A stretch of DNA of 64,000 nt from Agrypnia vestita (taxonomy: Eukaryota; Arthropoda; Insecta; Trichoptera; Phryganeidae). The translations under genes were made by a program, and so were the position numbers. How positions within the stretch are numbered: the first letter of the stretch is position 1; each line of letters starts with the position of its first letter. Location: NCBI GenBank assembly GCA_016648135.1, contig JADDOH010023038.1, positions 62,001-126,000 on the forward strand. Reading direction: 5' to 3'. This document shows, in pieces, positions 22,800 through 33,255 of this stretch. The notes beneath the pieces were generated by a model, which was given only the letters and a program-made list of their open reading frames with translations, did not search any database and was not told the origin of the DNA.

Positions 22800-22896
22800 T
22801 TACATGGCAGCTAATAACAATGATAGAGAAAAATAGAAGACACTCGGAGAGGCCTTCATCCTGCAATGGAGAAATAACATCGGATGATGACGGTTA
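22800..22896 (+). mobile_element. RTE-type LINE 3' end, copy 2 of 3
   Basis: GGAGAGGCCTTCATCCTGCA followed by a degenerate ATCGGATGATGACGG end. A more diverged relative of the copies on either side. Confidence 0.6.
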
Positions 22897-23004
22897 AAAC
22901 ATTGAATTAAAAAAAAAAAAAATACCATGGATAAGAATAGTGATAAGTGAATGAAGCTTATAAAATGGGCACATACATCGGACAAATAATCGCTGGACGG
23001 ATGC

Positions 23005-23150
23005 AGTCGGCCAATGATACCTAAGGAGAATCAAGAGACCGACAGGCCACCTTAAAGCGCACTTTACGAAACCGTAGAATTCTGCGAAAATATGTGGCAG
23101 CCTTCGCCCAGCAGTGGACAGAAAACGGCTAACGACATGATGAGGATTCG
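23005..23150 (+). mobile_element. RTE-type LINE 3' end, copy 3 of 3
   Basis: ATATGTGGCAGCCTTCGCCC and AGCAGTGGACAGAAAACGGC, ending CATGATGAGG. Same family as 22541. Three truncated copies within about 600 bp suggest repeated insertion or local duplication. Confidence 0.65.
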
Positions 23151-23154
23151 TTTG

Positions 23155-23530
23155 GTTGTTTTTGAAGTCAATCAGCTTTGAACTCCCACATAATGATCGG
23201 TGGGCTTACCCAGTAGTGGCAACCTTTCCACCACATCCAAATACTTTGCATTGTTCTCTTATCAGCTGCGTACCACTGGACGGGAGCCATCGCCAGGAAA
23301 ACAAAGTAAATATTAAATGTTTCCTCGAAAACAATAGATGCGAACACTTCGCCTTCGAGGATATCATCCGCATCGGGTAGTGTTTGCCGTTGGGGTGAAA
23401 TTTCCCGGGAAGGTGATTAAAAACCAATTAGGCGAAAGGTCGCACGGCCACGGACGCTGCCGCGTCTCCGTGGAAAGGGCATGACTAATTCGCTTATCCC
23501 TTTCCGAGATAATGGCCATCTACAAAATTC
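23155..23530. other. Unique block with regulatory-like words
   Basis: No repeat partner. It holds AACCAATTAGGCG and ATGACTAATTCGCTTATCCC (homeodomain- and GATA-like) plus CG-rich sequence. The frames 23156-23380 (plus) and 23206-23427 (minus) overlap and have no domain. Candidate cis-regulatory DNA. Confidence 0.35.
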
Positions 23531-23834
23531 ATATTGTGTAAATATTTGATTACTTTAGACCTGGCGCACGAAGAATGACTTTCGCTGGTAGATTTACCTG
23601 AATATTAAACATTACCGTAACCGTAACTTTAAAATAAAGTATTAGGTAGCTCCGTAGAAAATGACGATATTTTTACATGCCGGTTTCTTATTTATAGTCT
23701 ACAGCCATGAAATAGTAATAATGACATCAAAATATTTGAATATTTTTTTTATATTTCCCATGCCGGCTTGTTAATGGTACAAATGGTTCACGTCTTTGCT
23801 AAGTCCTATTTTTTTGTACACTGTATTTTTGGCG

Positions 23835-23930
23835 AATCGCGCACTTGCGATGGTGACAACATAGGTATCGTTGCCGCCTTCGGGTTTGCTGGCCCGGGGT
23901 TCAAGCTCCATCTCCGGCCGTTTACGTTTT
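23835..23930 (+). mobile_element. SINE family E head fragment
   Basis: ATCGTTGCCGCCTTCGGGT, GCTGGCCCGGGGTTCAAGCT matches the tRNA-like head (minus strand) at 30800-30885. GGGGTTCAAGCTCC is a B-box-like sequence. The body is not present. Confidence 0.55.
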
Positions 23931-24000
23931 TTAGCCGTGAATTCGAACGAATTTACGAACGCTGCACGAATTTACGGGGACAGATAGTGAAATAATTATA

Positions 24001-24125
24001 ATTGCGGGGTATAAAAGCAAAGGCAGCAGTATCCAAAAAAAAATTAACGCAGCTCTCGAGGATTATTATTTTATAATGTATTGAATTCGAGATTTTATAA
24101 GAAACATAGCCTACAAGGTTTCGTA
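24001..24125 (+). mobile_element. MITE family C fragment
   Basis: Left end GGGGTATAAAAGCAAAGGCA then GAGGATTATTATTTTATAAT, matching 12979-13080. Right half lost. Confidence 0.65.
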
Positions 24126-24560
24126 GGTTACAAATTTTTAACGTCGACTCAATTTCACTGTAGGAGTGGCCTCCTCTATCCAAGCCCATCGTCCGCGCAA
24201 CTTTTCTCAAGAAACCACGATGCGCGGATTCTGGTGTCGTATCGAAAGACGGATTGCAATTTTGATCAGATAATTAGATTAATCCCGCATCCAAGTACAG
24301 CGGTGACAGTTGCAGTTGGATACGACATTAAATAGTTTTCTCCGAAGTCACTCGCGATCCACTGGGCTGGAGTTGCGGTTTCCGGCCCGGCGACATCCTG
24401 TTACAAATAATAATTAAACATTTGCCGCAATGGCGATCCCCGACAGAGAAATCACCTCCTTGCTTGGAGGAAACCTAATGGGGATTACTCATTGGAGAAA
24501 GCGACTACTGCCGATCGATTGTTTGCACTGCACTGTTATTTGCTCAAAGGGATATTTTTC
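24126..24560. other. Unique, moderately GC-rich block
   Basis: No repeat partner. An 84-codon plus frame (24081-24335) begins inside the MITE and has no domain. It contains homeodomain-like and CG-rich words. Candidate regulatory block. Confidence 0.35.
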
Positions 24561-25694
24561 ACATATTTCGTGTCGATAAACAAATAGACAACCTCTAATC
24601 TAACAATATCTGCACTCGTAGACTAAGAGCCGACGACCGCCCGACTTACGTTACAGTATCAAACCTGAAATATTTTATTTTACCGTATCATATTTTACAG
24701 ATTGTTACTCTTTACTGTGATTATTTTACTCATTTTATTTTATTTATTTATATCATATTTTATAGATTTTTTAATCCTGCTTGTTACTTTTTTGTAATTT
24801 TATTTATCTTTTTACCAAAGTGCGTTCTTTCTTGTTTCTCTTTCTTTCTTTCCAATTCTGTGGATCCATATGAAAGTCGCTGTTTTGATAAGAAATGTAA
24901 AAATCGTTTGCACTTATTTCCTTTATTTCCATTAGATATCGATCTAAGGTGGTAAAATGATAAAAAAGCTACCCACCTCAGAACAGGTATTTCTATACAT
25001 CCAGCGAAGTAGGAAATGGCCGAGGGACTTGCTACATATTATCCTATATTTATATATATTATGTGTGTACGTATCGAGCATTTAAATGTCTTTTGTCCAA
25101 TAAATGCCGATTTATCGGTAATGAAATGAAATATTTTCTGTAGATGTACGTACACCATAGTAGGTAACAAGGTTTTGATATTATGACATTTGAGTTCGGG
25201 GGATTGAAAAACGATCATGTCACAGGTCCATAATATGGTTATGTAGAGCCAACAAAGTGAAGTAATATTTTAATTGATTTAATAATTCAGTAAGTATCGG
25301 TTTCAAAAAAATATGTGTATTCAAAATACATAATGTCACTTGATGAATAAGTACATTTATAATTTGATACCTTTCCACACAAAAATGTCATACAAAATTG
25401 CTCATCGCCGTTGAATTTCGCACGTGTTTCCAACGGATCGTATTAAGCAAATTGTAAAGGAAAATTAACGGAATACGTCTTCGAAGATCAGTGAACAAAG
25501 GCATTATGATTTACCATAGTGATGACTAAAATAACCCACAGCAATAGCACAGATACAAGTTTTTGAGCATTTTTAATTTAATACTGGTAGAAAAGACACG
25601 GCTTCTTATCACTGACGCTCTACAGATTTCAGAGATCTTGTCCATCAGCAAATCAGCATCTACAACAAGAGTAAACATCTTTTCATTTAAGGAA
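24561..25694. other. Nothing recognised
   Basis: AT-rich. 24660-24850 is T-rich simple sequence of the type seen in LINE 3' UTRs, but no coding part is attached. Confidence 0.35.
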
Positions 25695-25831
25695 GACAAT
25701 CGAATTAGTGTGCGACAAGCCGTGCGTACGAGGCAAATTGTTTCGTTGTCTCGATGTTTTTACCCGTAAACACCGACACAACGAAACAAAGTGCGTCGTA
25801 CGCACGGCTTACGCACACTAATTCGATTGTC
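25695..25831. repeat. 137-bp near-perfect palindrome
   Basis: GACAATCGAATTAGTGTGCG on the left faces CGCACACTAATTCGATTGTC (allowing an A/T change) on the right. GCCGTGCGTACGA faces TCGTACGCACGGC, and TTTCGTTGT faces ACAACGAAA. The centre is near 25760. A diverged half copy is at 54201-54272. Probably a foldback MITE. No flanking duplication was seen. Confidence 0.75.
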
Positions 25832-26425
25832 TTTGTTAAATACAAAAACCTTTACATGTTATTTGCTTAGATAGCAAGTTGACAGTTGAGTATTGTTAAA
25901 GTATACACACATAGAAAGCTCCGCAGAATGTACATTTTTTAAGCATGTGTGTGTGCTAAATACAAATGACCCCAGGTAATTATTCTAAATTCATCGAAAG
26001 GCATTGCAAAATTGTTTCGGTGGCATTTTATGCAGGCACTGGTTGTTGGGAAATTTTTAGCATTCTTGCAAAATTCATCCGAACTCGCCACACATACATC
26101 ACTGGACACATCAGTTCATTATTCCGATTGCGAAAGTCAGATGTGGGAGATATGTAATAATGATTGACCGAAGACACCATGCTAAAATGCCACGGGCGCT
26201 TTTCGAGCATACCAGAGTGCAATTTCAACGAGAGGCAACACAAGAGCGTTTAGAGACGTGGCGAAACGATGACTCGATCTTAATGATGTAAATTATTAAA
26301 ATATATTTCGATTTCTGGTCTCCTTACTGTGACACACAAAATAGAAAGAGAACAACACAAATTCTTGAGATTCATAAAATTTCAAATGCGTATTCCAATA
26401 GAAAGCATAAATTATGATAATTTAA
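25832..26425. other. Nothing recognised
   Basis: Two overlapping frames (25966-26157 plus, 26028-26243 minus) without motif. Confidence 0.35.
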
Positions 26426-27180
26426 TGAATGTACCTACTTCATTTAAAGAAATCATCATACAGAAGAGATGTCAGCGATGTAGTGTTCCTATTTAAAATT
26501 ATCAAAATTATGTTGGACTGCCCCGAACTGATAAAGATGGTCTCGTATAATATACCGAGACAAACGAGACATTACGAAGTGTTCTTTGTAGGGACCCACA
26601 GAAATAACTATTCATTAAATTTTCCGTTGACACGCATGCATCGCCTTGGAAACAAATTTTCGGAATTCATATTTTTCGTTGTAGGTTTCGTAGACAATAT
26701 ATACCCGAATTAAAGAAATACTTAGACTTGGAATATACCAATAGAATTAATTACAGTTTAATGGACTAAATTTTTATTTGTGTTTCGTTCCTCATGAATT
26801 ATATATATTTACTTATTTTAAAGTGTCCTAATTATTGTTCATTTCCCTTTTAAATATGTTTTGAATTTTTTCTTTTATATTTATTTTTTGGTTTATTTTA
26901 TCTTGTTATCTTATTTATCTGGTATATTGGTTAAATTATCTTTATTTTACTCTATTACTAAGGTTTCTAATTACTACTGTTTGCTTGTGTTGTAATTAAT
27001 CATCGTTTATATATATTTTTCATTTCTATTGTTAATTTAACTTAAGTATGTTTTCCGTATATTATTATTTTTTAATTATTTACTGTAAAATGTGTTTTAT
27101 GTTTGGTATATTAAAATCTTTTTAATTTTTGTACGGTAAAAGCCCACTAGGGCGTCGATTAAATAATAAATAAATAAAAT
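26426..27180 (+). mobile_element. Jockey-like LINE C-terminus and 3' UTR
   Basis: The plus frame 26429-26713 contains YRRDVSDVVFLFKIIKIML, then YNIPRQTRHYEVFF, THRNNYSLNFPLTRMHRLGN. This is the post-RT domain of Jockey-like elements. The AT-rich 3' UTR ends with GTAAAAGCCCACTAGGGCG and an (AAATA)n tail. The same hairpin tail appears at 29337 and 33195 (both minus). Confidence 0.8.
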
Positions 27181-27299
27181 TAAAAATTTCAGTATCATGT
27201 ATTATATCCCAACCATTTTCTTTGATTTCATTTCTCACTAATGGTCTTACTGCTCAAATCCATCGAACTTTTTCTGCTCGCGACAGCGCGACTGTCTCC

Positions 27300-27872
27300 T
27301 TCTGGTAGGTACTGTTTTAATGTGAAGTGACTAGCCGAAGGAAATGGCCGTAACATTCATATTTTATTTCTACTTTATGGTGTCCTTTTCAATCCTTACT
27401 CACCTCAGTTTTAACTTTCAATTTAATCATAGTCTTTCACTCCATTCAGCTGAAACACTATCCATCCCCATCCATTATAGTGAATTCTTCAGCTCCTCAT
27501 TCCATGCTCATATCACAGCCCCTACTATCTTCAGAAGCAGACTGAGGGATCTATCCACTTGTTTTACAGTCATCTTTCGGTTATTCGTTTTCCACCAGTC
27601 ATACAATCCGTTTACGTAAAAATCTATGGCTTTTACGAAAGATTACTATTATCCATGTTGATACAACCGACCCTAAGGCAATTTTACCTTGCCCAAAATC
27701 TAGTTCAACTCTTGCTTGACCCCATCCATCTCCTACGGGTCTCGTTATCATGGAACTACTCTTGTAAATGTAACACTGTATACCGGAAATATATTTCAAT
27801 TGAACAGTTGGTTAGAAGAAACTGACAACCCGTCAGTGTAATAATGTAAAAAGTAAATAAATAAATAAATAA
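27300..27872 (+). mobile_element. LINE 3' end, uninterrupted copy
   Basis: A frame at 27344-27619 contains SSSFHAHITAPTIFRSRLRD, resembling the W-N-x-LP ... F-K-x-x-L end of non-LTR proteins. The 3' UTR carries CATCCATCTCCTACGGGTCT and ATACCGGAAATATATTTCAA and ends in (AAATA)n at 27848-27870. It is the reference for the split copy at 13600-14400. Confidence 0.65.
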
Positions 27873-27904
27873 GATATCTCATTTTGCTATAATGTTCTCA
27901 GGTT

Positions 27905-28100
27905 TTCACGGCTCTTCAGAACTCCTGTGTGTAATTTTCTGGGATATTCTGCTGTACATCTGACCTCTCTTGCCGCCGTTTCGGATCCCATCGCAGGGTC
28001 CGTCACCACATCACCCCTGACGATGGACCCTGCAATGAAACGTCGGCCAGAGGGATCAGATATATAAGGCAGAATATCCCAGAAAACTACACACAGCAGA
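27905..28100. mobile_element. PLE-like inverted terminal unit
   Basis: Two arms of about 80 bp meet near 28010: ATTTTCTGGGATATTCTGCT on the left and GGCAGAATATCCCAGAAAAC on the right. Between them are CCCTGACGATGGACCCTGC and GAAACGTCGG. Each arm has a CTGACGA/hairpin/GAAAC layout reminiscent of the hammerhead-bearing pseudo-LTRs of PLEs. A scrap of the same arm is at 28378-28420. No protein part remains. Confidence 0.55.
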
Positions 28101-28429
28101 TAAATAAATAAATAAATTATAACTCAAGATTTGCTGGTCAGACAGCTCTATGACATAAAGAGAATTAAATAATAAATCAACAGTGACATCTTTTTTGGAT
28201 TATGGGAATGAAAAAGCTTTCGACTGCAGGTGGCGGTAGTAAAAATACAACCCATATACGAAACAAGTTGTGTAAGTTAAATATACCCATATAATATAAT
28301 ACATGGTAATATTGATTCAGAATTTTGTGTCGAAAATATAACTTTGAATGTTCCTAGTTGCCAAAAAAAGAGAGGTCACACACACACGGCAGAATATCCC
28401 AGAAAACTATACACAGAAGATTCCTAGTT

Positions 28430-28640
28430 GCCGACTTAGGACATATAATGCATTTTCTCTTTCAACTTACAATAACAATATGGCCCACTATAACTCTATA
28501 TCTAGAATGTTGAGGTCATACAACAAAATAGAAAATAACCATAACGTCCTCATTGACATATTTCGTGACAGTTTCCACGAAAATAAGAAAACTATTACCA
28601 AACTCGCGAAATTAGCTGTTTAGTCTCTTTGTTCAATCTC
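28430..28640 (+). mobile_element. Jockey-like LINE C-terminal fragment
   Basis: The plus frame contains TYNNNMAHYNSISRMLRSYN and IDIFRDSFHENKKTI, the NN-x-x-x-Y-x-P/S-I-x-R-M-x-x-x-x-N ... DIF pattern of Jockey-like tails. It stops at 28621-28623 (TAG). It is joined on the left to a PLE arm scrap, so the long frame starting at 28348 is chimeric. Confidence 0.7.
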
Positions 28641-28809
28641 ACTCTATAAAATCACTTTTTTCCGATCTTTCTTGTATATGTTTTAGCCTTTACTTTTATC
28701 TCTATGTTTGCTGTGTTCACATTTAAGTGATGAAAAGCATTTAAACTAATTGTATTACGCGTATCATGTTATGTGTTTTTCATTGTTTTTGAACCATTTA
28801 AAAAAATAT

Positions 28810-29000
28810 ATATACAATCTCCAAAAAATTTAGAGATGTGGTAGTCTATCATGGTGTAAATGGCGAACGTTACATTATGTAGGGATCACTTAAACCAACC
28901 GCAAGCCCCACGAACACCCAAAAAGACTTCCATACCTACTTTCCCTTATAATAATACAGCATCGTCTCTACGATATATGATAATTTTGGAAAGATCAACA
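28810..29000 (-). mobile_element. SINE family E body, copy 1
   Basis: Aligns with 30571-30740: GTCTATCATG, AATGGCGAACGTTACA, GATCACTTAAACCAACC, AAAGACTTCCATACCTACTT. The tRNA-like head is absent. Confidence 0.6.
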
Positions 29001-29336
29001 TAATGAAAGCATTAGCTCACTAAGTTGTCGACAAGGGAGAAGGCATCATCGCGATCATTAGTAATTTCAAAACTGATAGCCGAAAATAACAAATGTACGA
29101 GTGCGTAGGTAAATTGATACGCGTACTGAGGGTCTTCGAGATAACTCTTTCCTTTATCGCGGTAATGTCAACACTCTGCACCTCCTCAGGATTTGGTTCG
29201 CTGTGGGCTCTCCAGCGGCTCTCCGACAGCTTCTCGCCATGGCAAACTAACGACTCTCAAGCGTGAGAGGGAAGATTTCTGGGAAACAAACGGTGGTGAG
29301 CTAATGGACCGCCACCCGGAGCATGGACTAAGTTTA
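29001..29336. other. Unique block, GC-richer from 29150
   Basis: No repeat partner and no domain. CTCTCCAGCGGCTCTCCGAC and GAAACAAACGGTGG occur here. Possible regulatory sequence. Confidence 0.3.
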
Positions 29337-30060
29337 TTTATTTAACGCCCTTATGGGCTTTTACAAAAATACGGAATATATATTTAAAAAGAAATATCAC
29401 GAGACAGATAAAATAATAATACAGATAAAAAGTACAAATAATAATAGTTAAAAGTTAAATGGTTTGGTCATGTGGAGCGTATGAACGAGGAAAGGATGGT
29501 TAAGAAAATATATGAGGCGAATGTTGAAGGCAACAGGAATAGAGGGCGTCCGCGAAAGACCTGGCACGATCAGGTACTACAAGTATTCGAGGATGGTCCT
29601 GTTAAAAGCCGCAACAACCGTAGAACGTGTATGAGAAGATGTATGAATGTGGCCGAAGCAAAAGTGGTGTGCCAGGATAGAAGAGTGTGGCGTTCTATCC
29701 TCTCTGCCTACCCCTGCAGCGAAACGGCGTGATGGTTAGTTAGTTAGTTAGTTAGTTAAAAGGTAAAATAATAATACAGAAAAATTAATTGTCCATTTCC
29801 ATTTCGTTGAGATGTAAAGAATTGTATCAGCTTTGTCCTAAACACAGTTACATTATCAGCAAAAATGTCAGCCGCCTCTGCATGTTCATTCCCTAATGAG
29901 TGTAATCTGGGAATTATAGAGTTTGCTAATGCATTATTTCTGACATTTCCACTATAATAGAATAATGCACTGTGTCTTGATGACCTCAATGGGGCATACA
30001 AGTCGATCAGACTAACAATCTGGGGGCCATAAGTATTTTCGCAAAATATTTTTACTTACA
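29337..30060 (-). mobile_element. Jockey-like LINE 3' half, interrupted
   Basis: The minus frame from about 30055 reads CENTYGPQIVSLIDLYAPLR, FYYSGNVRNNALANSIIPRL and GNEHAEAADIFADNV. This is the Jockey-like post-RT tail, intact to its stop near 29762. The 3' UTR ends with GTAAAAGCCCATAAGGGCGT and (AAATA)n at 29337-29350. An RTE-like fragment sits inside the UTR. Confidence 0.8.
29457..29758 (+). mobile_element. RTE-like LINE C-terminus nested in LINE UTR
   Basis: The plus strand encodes FGHVERMNEERMVKKIYEA, GNRNRGRPRKTWHDQVLQVF and CMRRCMNVAEAKVVCQDRRV, then RSILSAYPCSETA and a TGA stop. This is the C-terminal domain of an RTE-like element, in frame to the end. The element ends in (GTTA)n at 29735-29758. 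GTTAAAAG occurs at 29447-29454 and 29755-29762, probably the target duplication. Relatives: 58253-58690 (minus) and 33605-33675. Confidence 0.85.
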
Positions 30061-30061
30061 T

Positions 30062-30345
30062 TCATCTGTTGCCTGGAAGACTATGCATGATCGCGTGAGG
30101 AATGCATCGATCCAAGAGGCCCGCGAGGTTCGAGATGTGGTCAGACGGGGGCGACGATACTGGTACCAACCTTAGGACAATAGGACAATAAGATTACCAC
30201 ACTTGGCTCTGCACGGCGTACCAGATGGACCGCGTCCACCAGACAGACCCCCGAAGCGGTGGAGAGACACCTGGAATTCAGCATCACAAGAGGAAACTCC
30301 TGCACAAACAGACTCTTCAGTCTAAATAAAGTTGAAGAAAAAGAA
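30062..30345 (+). mobile_element. RTE-like LINE 3' end with GAAGAA tail
   Basis: Plus strand: AWKTMHDRVRNASIQEAREV, RRGRRYWYQP, then HLALHGVPDGPRPPDRPPKR and WRDTW. Same family as 3784-4325 and 34540-34870. A stop lies near 30173 and a small duplication (AGGACAATAGGACAATA) at 30174-30190. Ends GTTGAAGAAAAAGAAGAA. Confidence 0.8.
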
Positions 30346-30570
30346 GAATATTTTGAGTTTGTTCAAATCTTTCAGAACAAAATTTGCTTTTTTTTGCTTT
30401 CAAAACAAAATTTTGCTCCCAAAATTCCGTAAATCAATTGTAGATTTTCTCATTAGCGACATCTGTGGGGATTTAGGTGAATGAATATGGCTTTGTACAG
30501 GCCGCATGGAAAAGGCGCTTACAACTCATATATGAAAGCTTCACGCAATTTGAACATATATACAACTTCC

Positions 30571-30890
30571 AAAAAAATGAATAAGCATGGTATATTCTAT
30601 CATGGGTGGAAATGGCGAATGTTACAATTGTGTAAAGTGATCACTTAAGCCAACCATAAAAAGACAGGTCATAAGTCCTGTTACACCCAAATGACTTCTA
30701 TACCTACTTTCCCATAATTAATACAGTTTCGTCTCTGTGAGATATCTATAATATACACTAATTGAAAAAGAAGACATTCATCTAAATATAATGATTTCGT
30801 TGTCTGTCCGATGGGGCTTGAACCCCGGGTCAGCATACCCGAAGGCGGCAACGATAGCGATGTTGCTGCCGCAGCCTCTCCGCGGACCGC
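30571..30890 (-). mobile_element. SINE family E, most complete copy
   Basis: On the minus strand: a tRNA-like head with GCTATCGTTGCCGCCTTCGG and the B box GGGGTTCAAGCCCC (30812-30825), then GACAACGAAATCATTA and a body shared with 28810-29000 and 36440-36600. The perfect B-box stem makes a pol III promoter plausible. A conventional cloverleaf is not evident. Confidence 0.7.
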
Positions 30891-31024
30891 CAAAAAGATA
30901 CTATAAATATAAACTAGAGTTAGCAAAGACGCGAACCAATTTACCGATATCTTTTATTGATAACAGCTAGTATTATATAAAACTATCGATAAAATGTGAA
31001 TGAGTAGGTATTTTAAATGCTTTT

Positions 31025-31170
31025 ATTTAACTATCTTCGTCTGTTTGTGGTGGAATTTTGTAATTGATGTTTTACCAACGTCCCGACTAGCTAGAGTTCT
31101 GAAACTTTCAACATTTACGAAAAAGTGGATGACTGTACATTATTAAATCATTTTTTAACAACATTGTTTA
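31025..31170 (+). repeat. Interspersed repeat D, copy 2
   Basis: GTTTGTGGTGGAATTTTGTA, CCCGACTAGCTAGAGTTCTG, AAAGTGGATGACTGTACATT as in copies at 16661 and 39940. Confidence 0.65.
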
Positions 31171-31335
31171 ATATTTGGATACTGCTGGGTGAAGTTAAAA
31201 AATCGATTACGAATGCATGCAAAATAAGCGTATAAAATCATGTCTTTAATTTTTTTTTCATTTATCTGTTTATCCTCGAGATTAACTGGAATGTAAATAT
31301 AGTTTTAATGCGAAGGCTGTTGAATAAATTAGCAA

Positions 31336-31575
31336 CGAATTCGTGAGAATTCTTCTATTATCTTATCCGTTCATTGGTCGTTGGGTAACATCACTTTATT
31401 TACTACGGCCCATATGGGTTCTATGTAAGACTGGCAAAACCATTGCCTCAGGTTCTCAACTACTCATAAACGTTTTTTTCCTTCTTCCAAGTCCCTTATA
31501 TTATGTTATATTTCTCTGGATGTCTCATTACATGCCAAATTTACAAGATCATAAATTTTTTTAAATAAGCTAAAC
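31336..31575 (-). mobile_element. LINE 3' scrap
   Basis: CCGTTCATTGGTCGTTGGGT, AACATCACTTTATTTACT parallels 36190-36235 (CCATTCAACGGACGTTGGCT). It looks like the 3' end, on the minus strand, of the same LINE group as 7110-7745. Coding content is too degraded to read. Confidence 0.45.
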
Positions 31576-31619
31576 GTTGGGATCAGCGGTGGCACCACGT
31601 TGTGTACCAATATATTCGT

Positions 31620-31965
31620 CTTGTTCAAAAAAATTACTTCTTCTTATGGTGCCATCTCCTATCGGAGGTCGGCGATAATTCTGACGATGACGACACAACT
31701 GTTGCACTTATACCAGTCCCTCAAGTTACGCAGCCGTGTGATGCGGCATCTTCCTACGCCTCTTTAACCTTATTTATTATTTATTTTATTTTATTTTACC
31801 TTTTTCCTTATTTCCCCCTGGATGATGAGTTGATTTAGACTATATTGTGGTCCTCTCATAATATGTCCGAAATACTCCAGCTTTCTTGTCTTGATAGTTC
31901 GCAGCACTTCTCGGTCTTTTTACATAGGCCGGAGGACTTCATCATCCGTTACTCTCTCCGCCCTT
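31620..31965 (-). mobile_element. RTE-like LINE 3' end
   Basis: TTCTTCTTATGGTGCCATCT, CCTATCGGAGGTCGGCGAT and GATGATGAGTTGATTTAGAC align with 48840-49060. Read on the minus strand these are the end of a non-LTR protein followed by the AAGAAGAAG tail. An internal T-rich insertion (about 31770-31815) separates the parts. Confidence 0.6.
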
Positions 31966-32128
31966 TCAAAACTTTGAAAATTACTACGATTTTATAAATT
32001 TTGAAACAGTTATGAAAAGGTCAAACTAAATGTTCTTAAAACGTATAACAACTCAGTAAATATGTCGCGCTTTATTACAAGTAGACGTTTTTACCTGTAG
32101 AAACTCGGGAGAACAAAATTTAAAAAAA

Positions 32129-32452
32129 CTAACCCATAAAAACCGAGTTTTTACTATACTCCCTTTCTCATTTAATCAGGTTTCGTGCCTGCTGCACGCG
32201 TCGGGGTCATTACTCATTTGCAATGATTCCAATTTGAAAATAACATTCAAATTTCGAAAAATTTAAAATTATACTATAATTATTAATTTTTTTAAAGCGA
32301 AAATTTGTAAGATCATTTTTATGATCGCCGCGAGTATGCCTGCAAACTTTCAGCTCGATTGAATCACGGGAAAAGGGTTAAAAATCGATCCAAATTTTTT
32401 CCGGTAGGCAACAAACCGCAGACGCTGCGAGCTAAAAGAAAGGGAGTAAAAA
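32129..32452 (-). repeat. Interspersed repeat family A, copy 3
   Basis: Starts CTAACCCATAAAAACCGAGT, contains GCACGCGTCGGGGTCATTAC and CACGGGAAAAGGGTTAAAAA, and ends CTAAAAGAAAGGGAGTAAAA. About 324 bp, same orientation as copies 2, 5 and 6. Confidence 0.8.
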
Positions 32453-32519
32453 CACATCTCGTTTACTAGGGGATTTAATTACGCAAGAATAAATACATAC
32501 ATTAACTATATCATTTCTG

Positions 32520-32830
32520 TACATATTTTATGGCCGGCGGTCGCGATGCAAATTTCGACATTCTCCGTCAGAATCAATCTCAACCCAATAAAGGAGTATA
32601 CGGGGCCAAGCCTTTGTGTGCACATTATCGAGAAATAGTTGTATCGGACCTGCCTCAGTCTCAGTGTAAACACGGCTTATCTTTCCGTCACCAGCAGATA
32701 AACACCTCGTCTGGATATCCGTCGCGTCTCCCCGCTTCTCGACTATTCCGCTGGGCTGGGCAGAGCGCCTCTGCTTCGGCAAAGATCAGGTCCATCACTA
32801 ATTACTTAAGGCTGGACGTACACTGCAAGT
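32520..32830. other. Unique block, 132-codon open frame
   Basis: A repeat-free, GC-richer block. The plus frame 32530-32928 (132 codons) has no recognisable domain and is overlapped by a minus frame. It contains forkhead-like TGTAAACACGG and GATAAACACC. I cannot separate an exon from regulatory DNA. Confidence 0.35.
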
Positions 32831-33190
32831 GCACATTTCGGAGTTTTTTTCTTCTTCGAAAATGTGGGTTTTTATCATTTATTTATATAAGAATTTATAC
32901 GCTAGACTGCATTATTTTAGGACAATAACTTAAATAGAACCTTTGTTATTATATATAAGAAATAAACTGAACATTATTCGCAATTATTAAGAAAATATAA
33001 GCATTAATCGACAGGCCGCGGCCAAAAAAATCATTTTCAGTTTCTTAGAAATCATCAATAGTTACTGAATATTTATAAAGTTAGCATTATGATAATAAAC
33101 TGTATTTAATAATTAATAATTATTAATAATGTTTAATATTAATAAAGTTATAAATTCTTAAATTTGCAAGAAGATGTATGAAGAAGAGCG
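32831..33190. other. Nothing recognised
   Basis: Strongly AT-rich. Confidence 0.35.
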
Positions 33191-33194
33191 AATG

Positions 33195-33255
33195 TTGTGT
33201 AATTATTATTTTTTATTTACCGCCCCTTTAGGGCTTTTACATAAATTATATAAGG
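33195..33255 (-). mobile_element. Jockey-like LINE 3' tail scrap
   Basis: TTTATTTACCGCCCCTTTAG, GGCTTTTACATAA is the minus-strand AAAGCCC/GGGCG hairpin plus (AAATA)n tail also seen at 27125 and 29337. No coding part is attached. Confidence 0.6.

Noticed and set aside
29735..29758. (GTTA)n run as telomere-like repeat
   Set aside because: It is the simple 3' tail of the RTE-like LINE, seen again at 58253 in the same position. It is not TTAGG.
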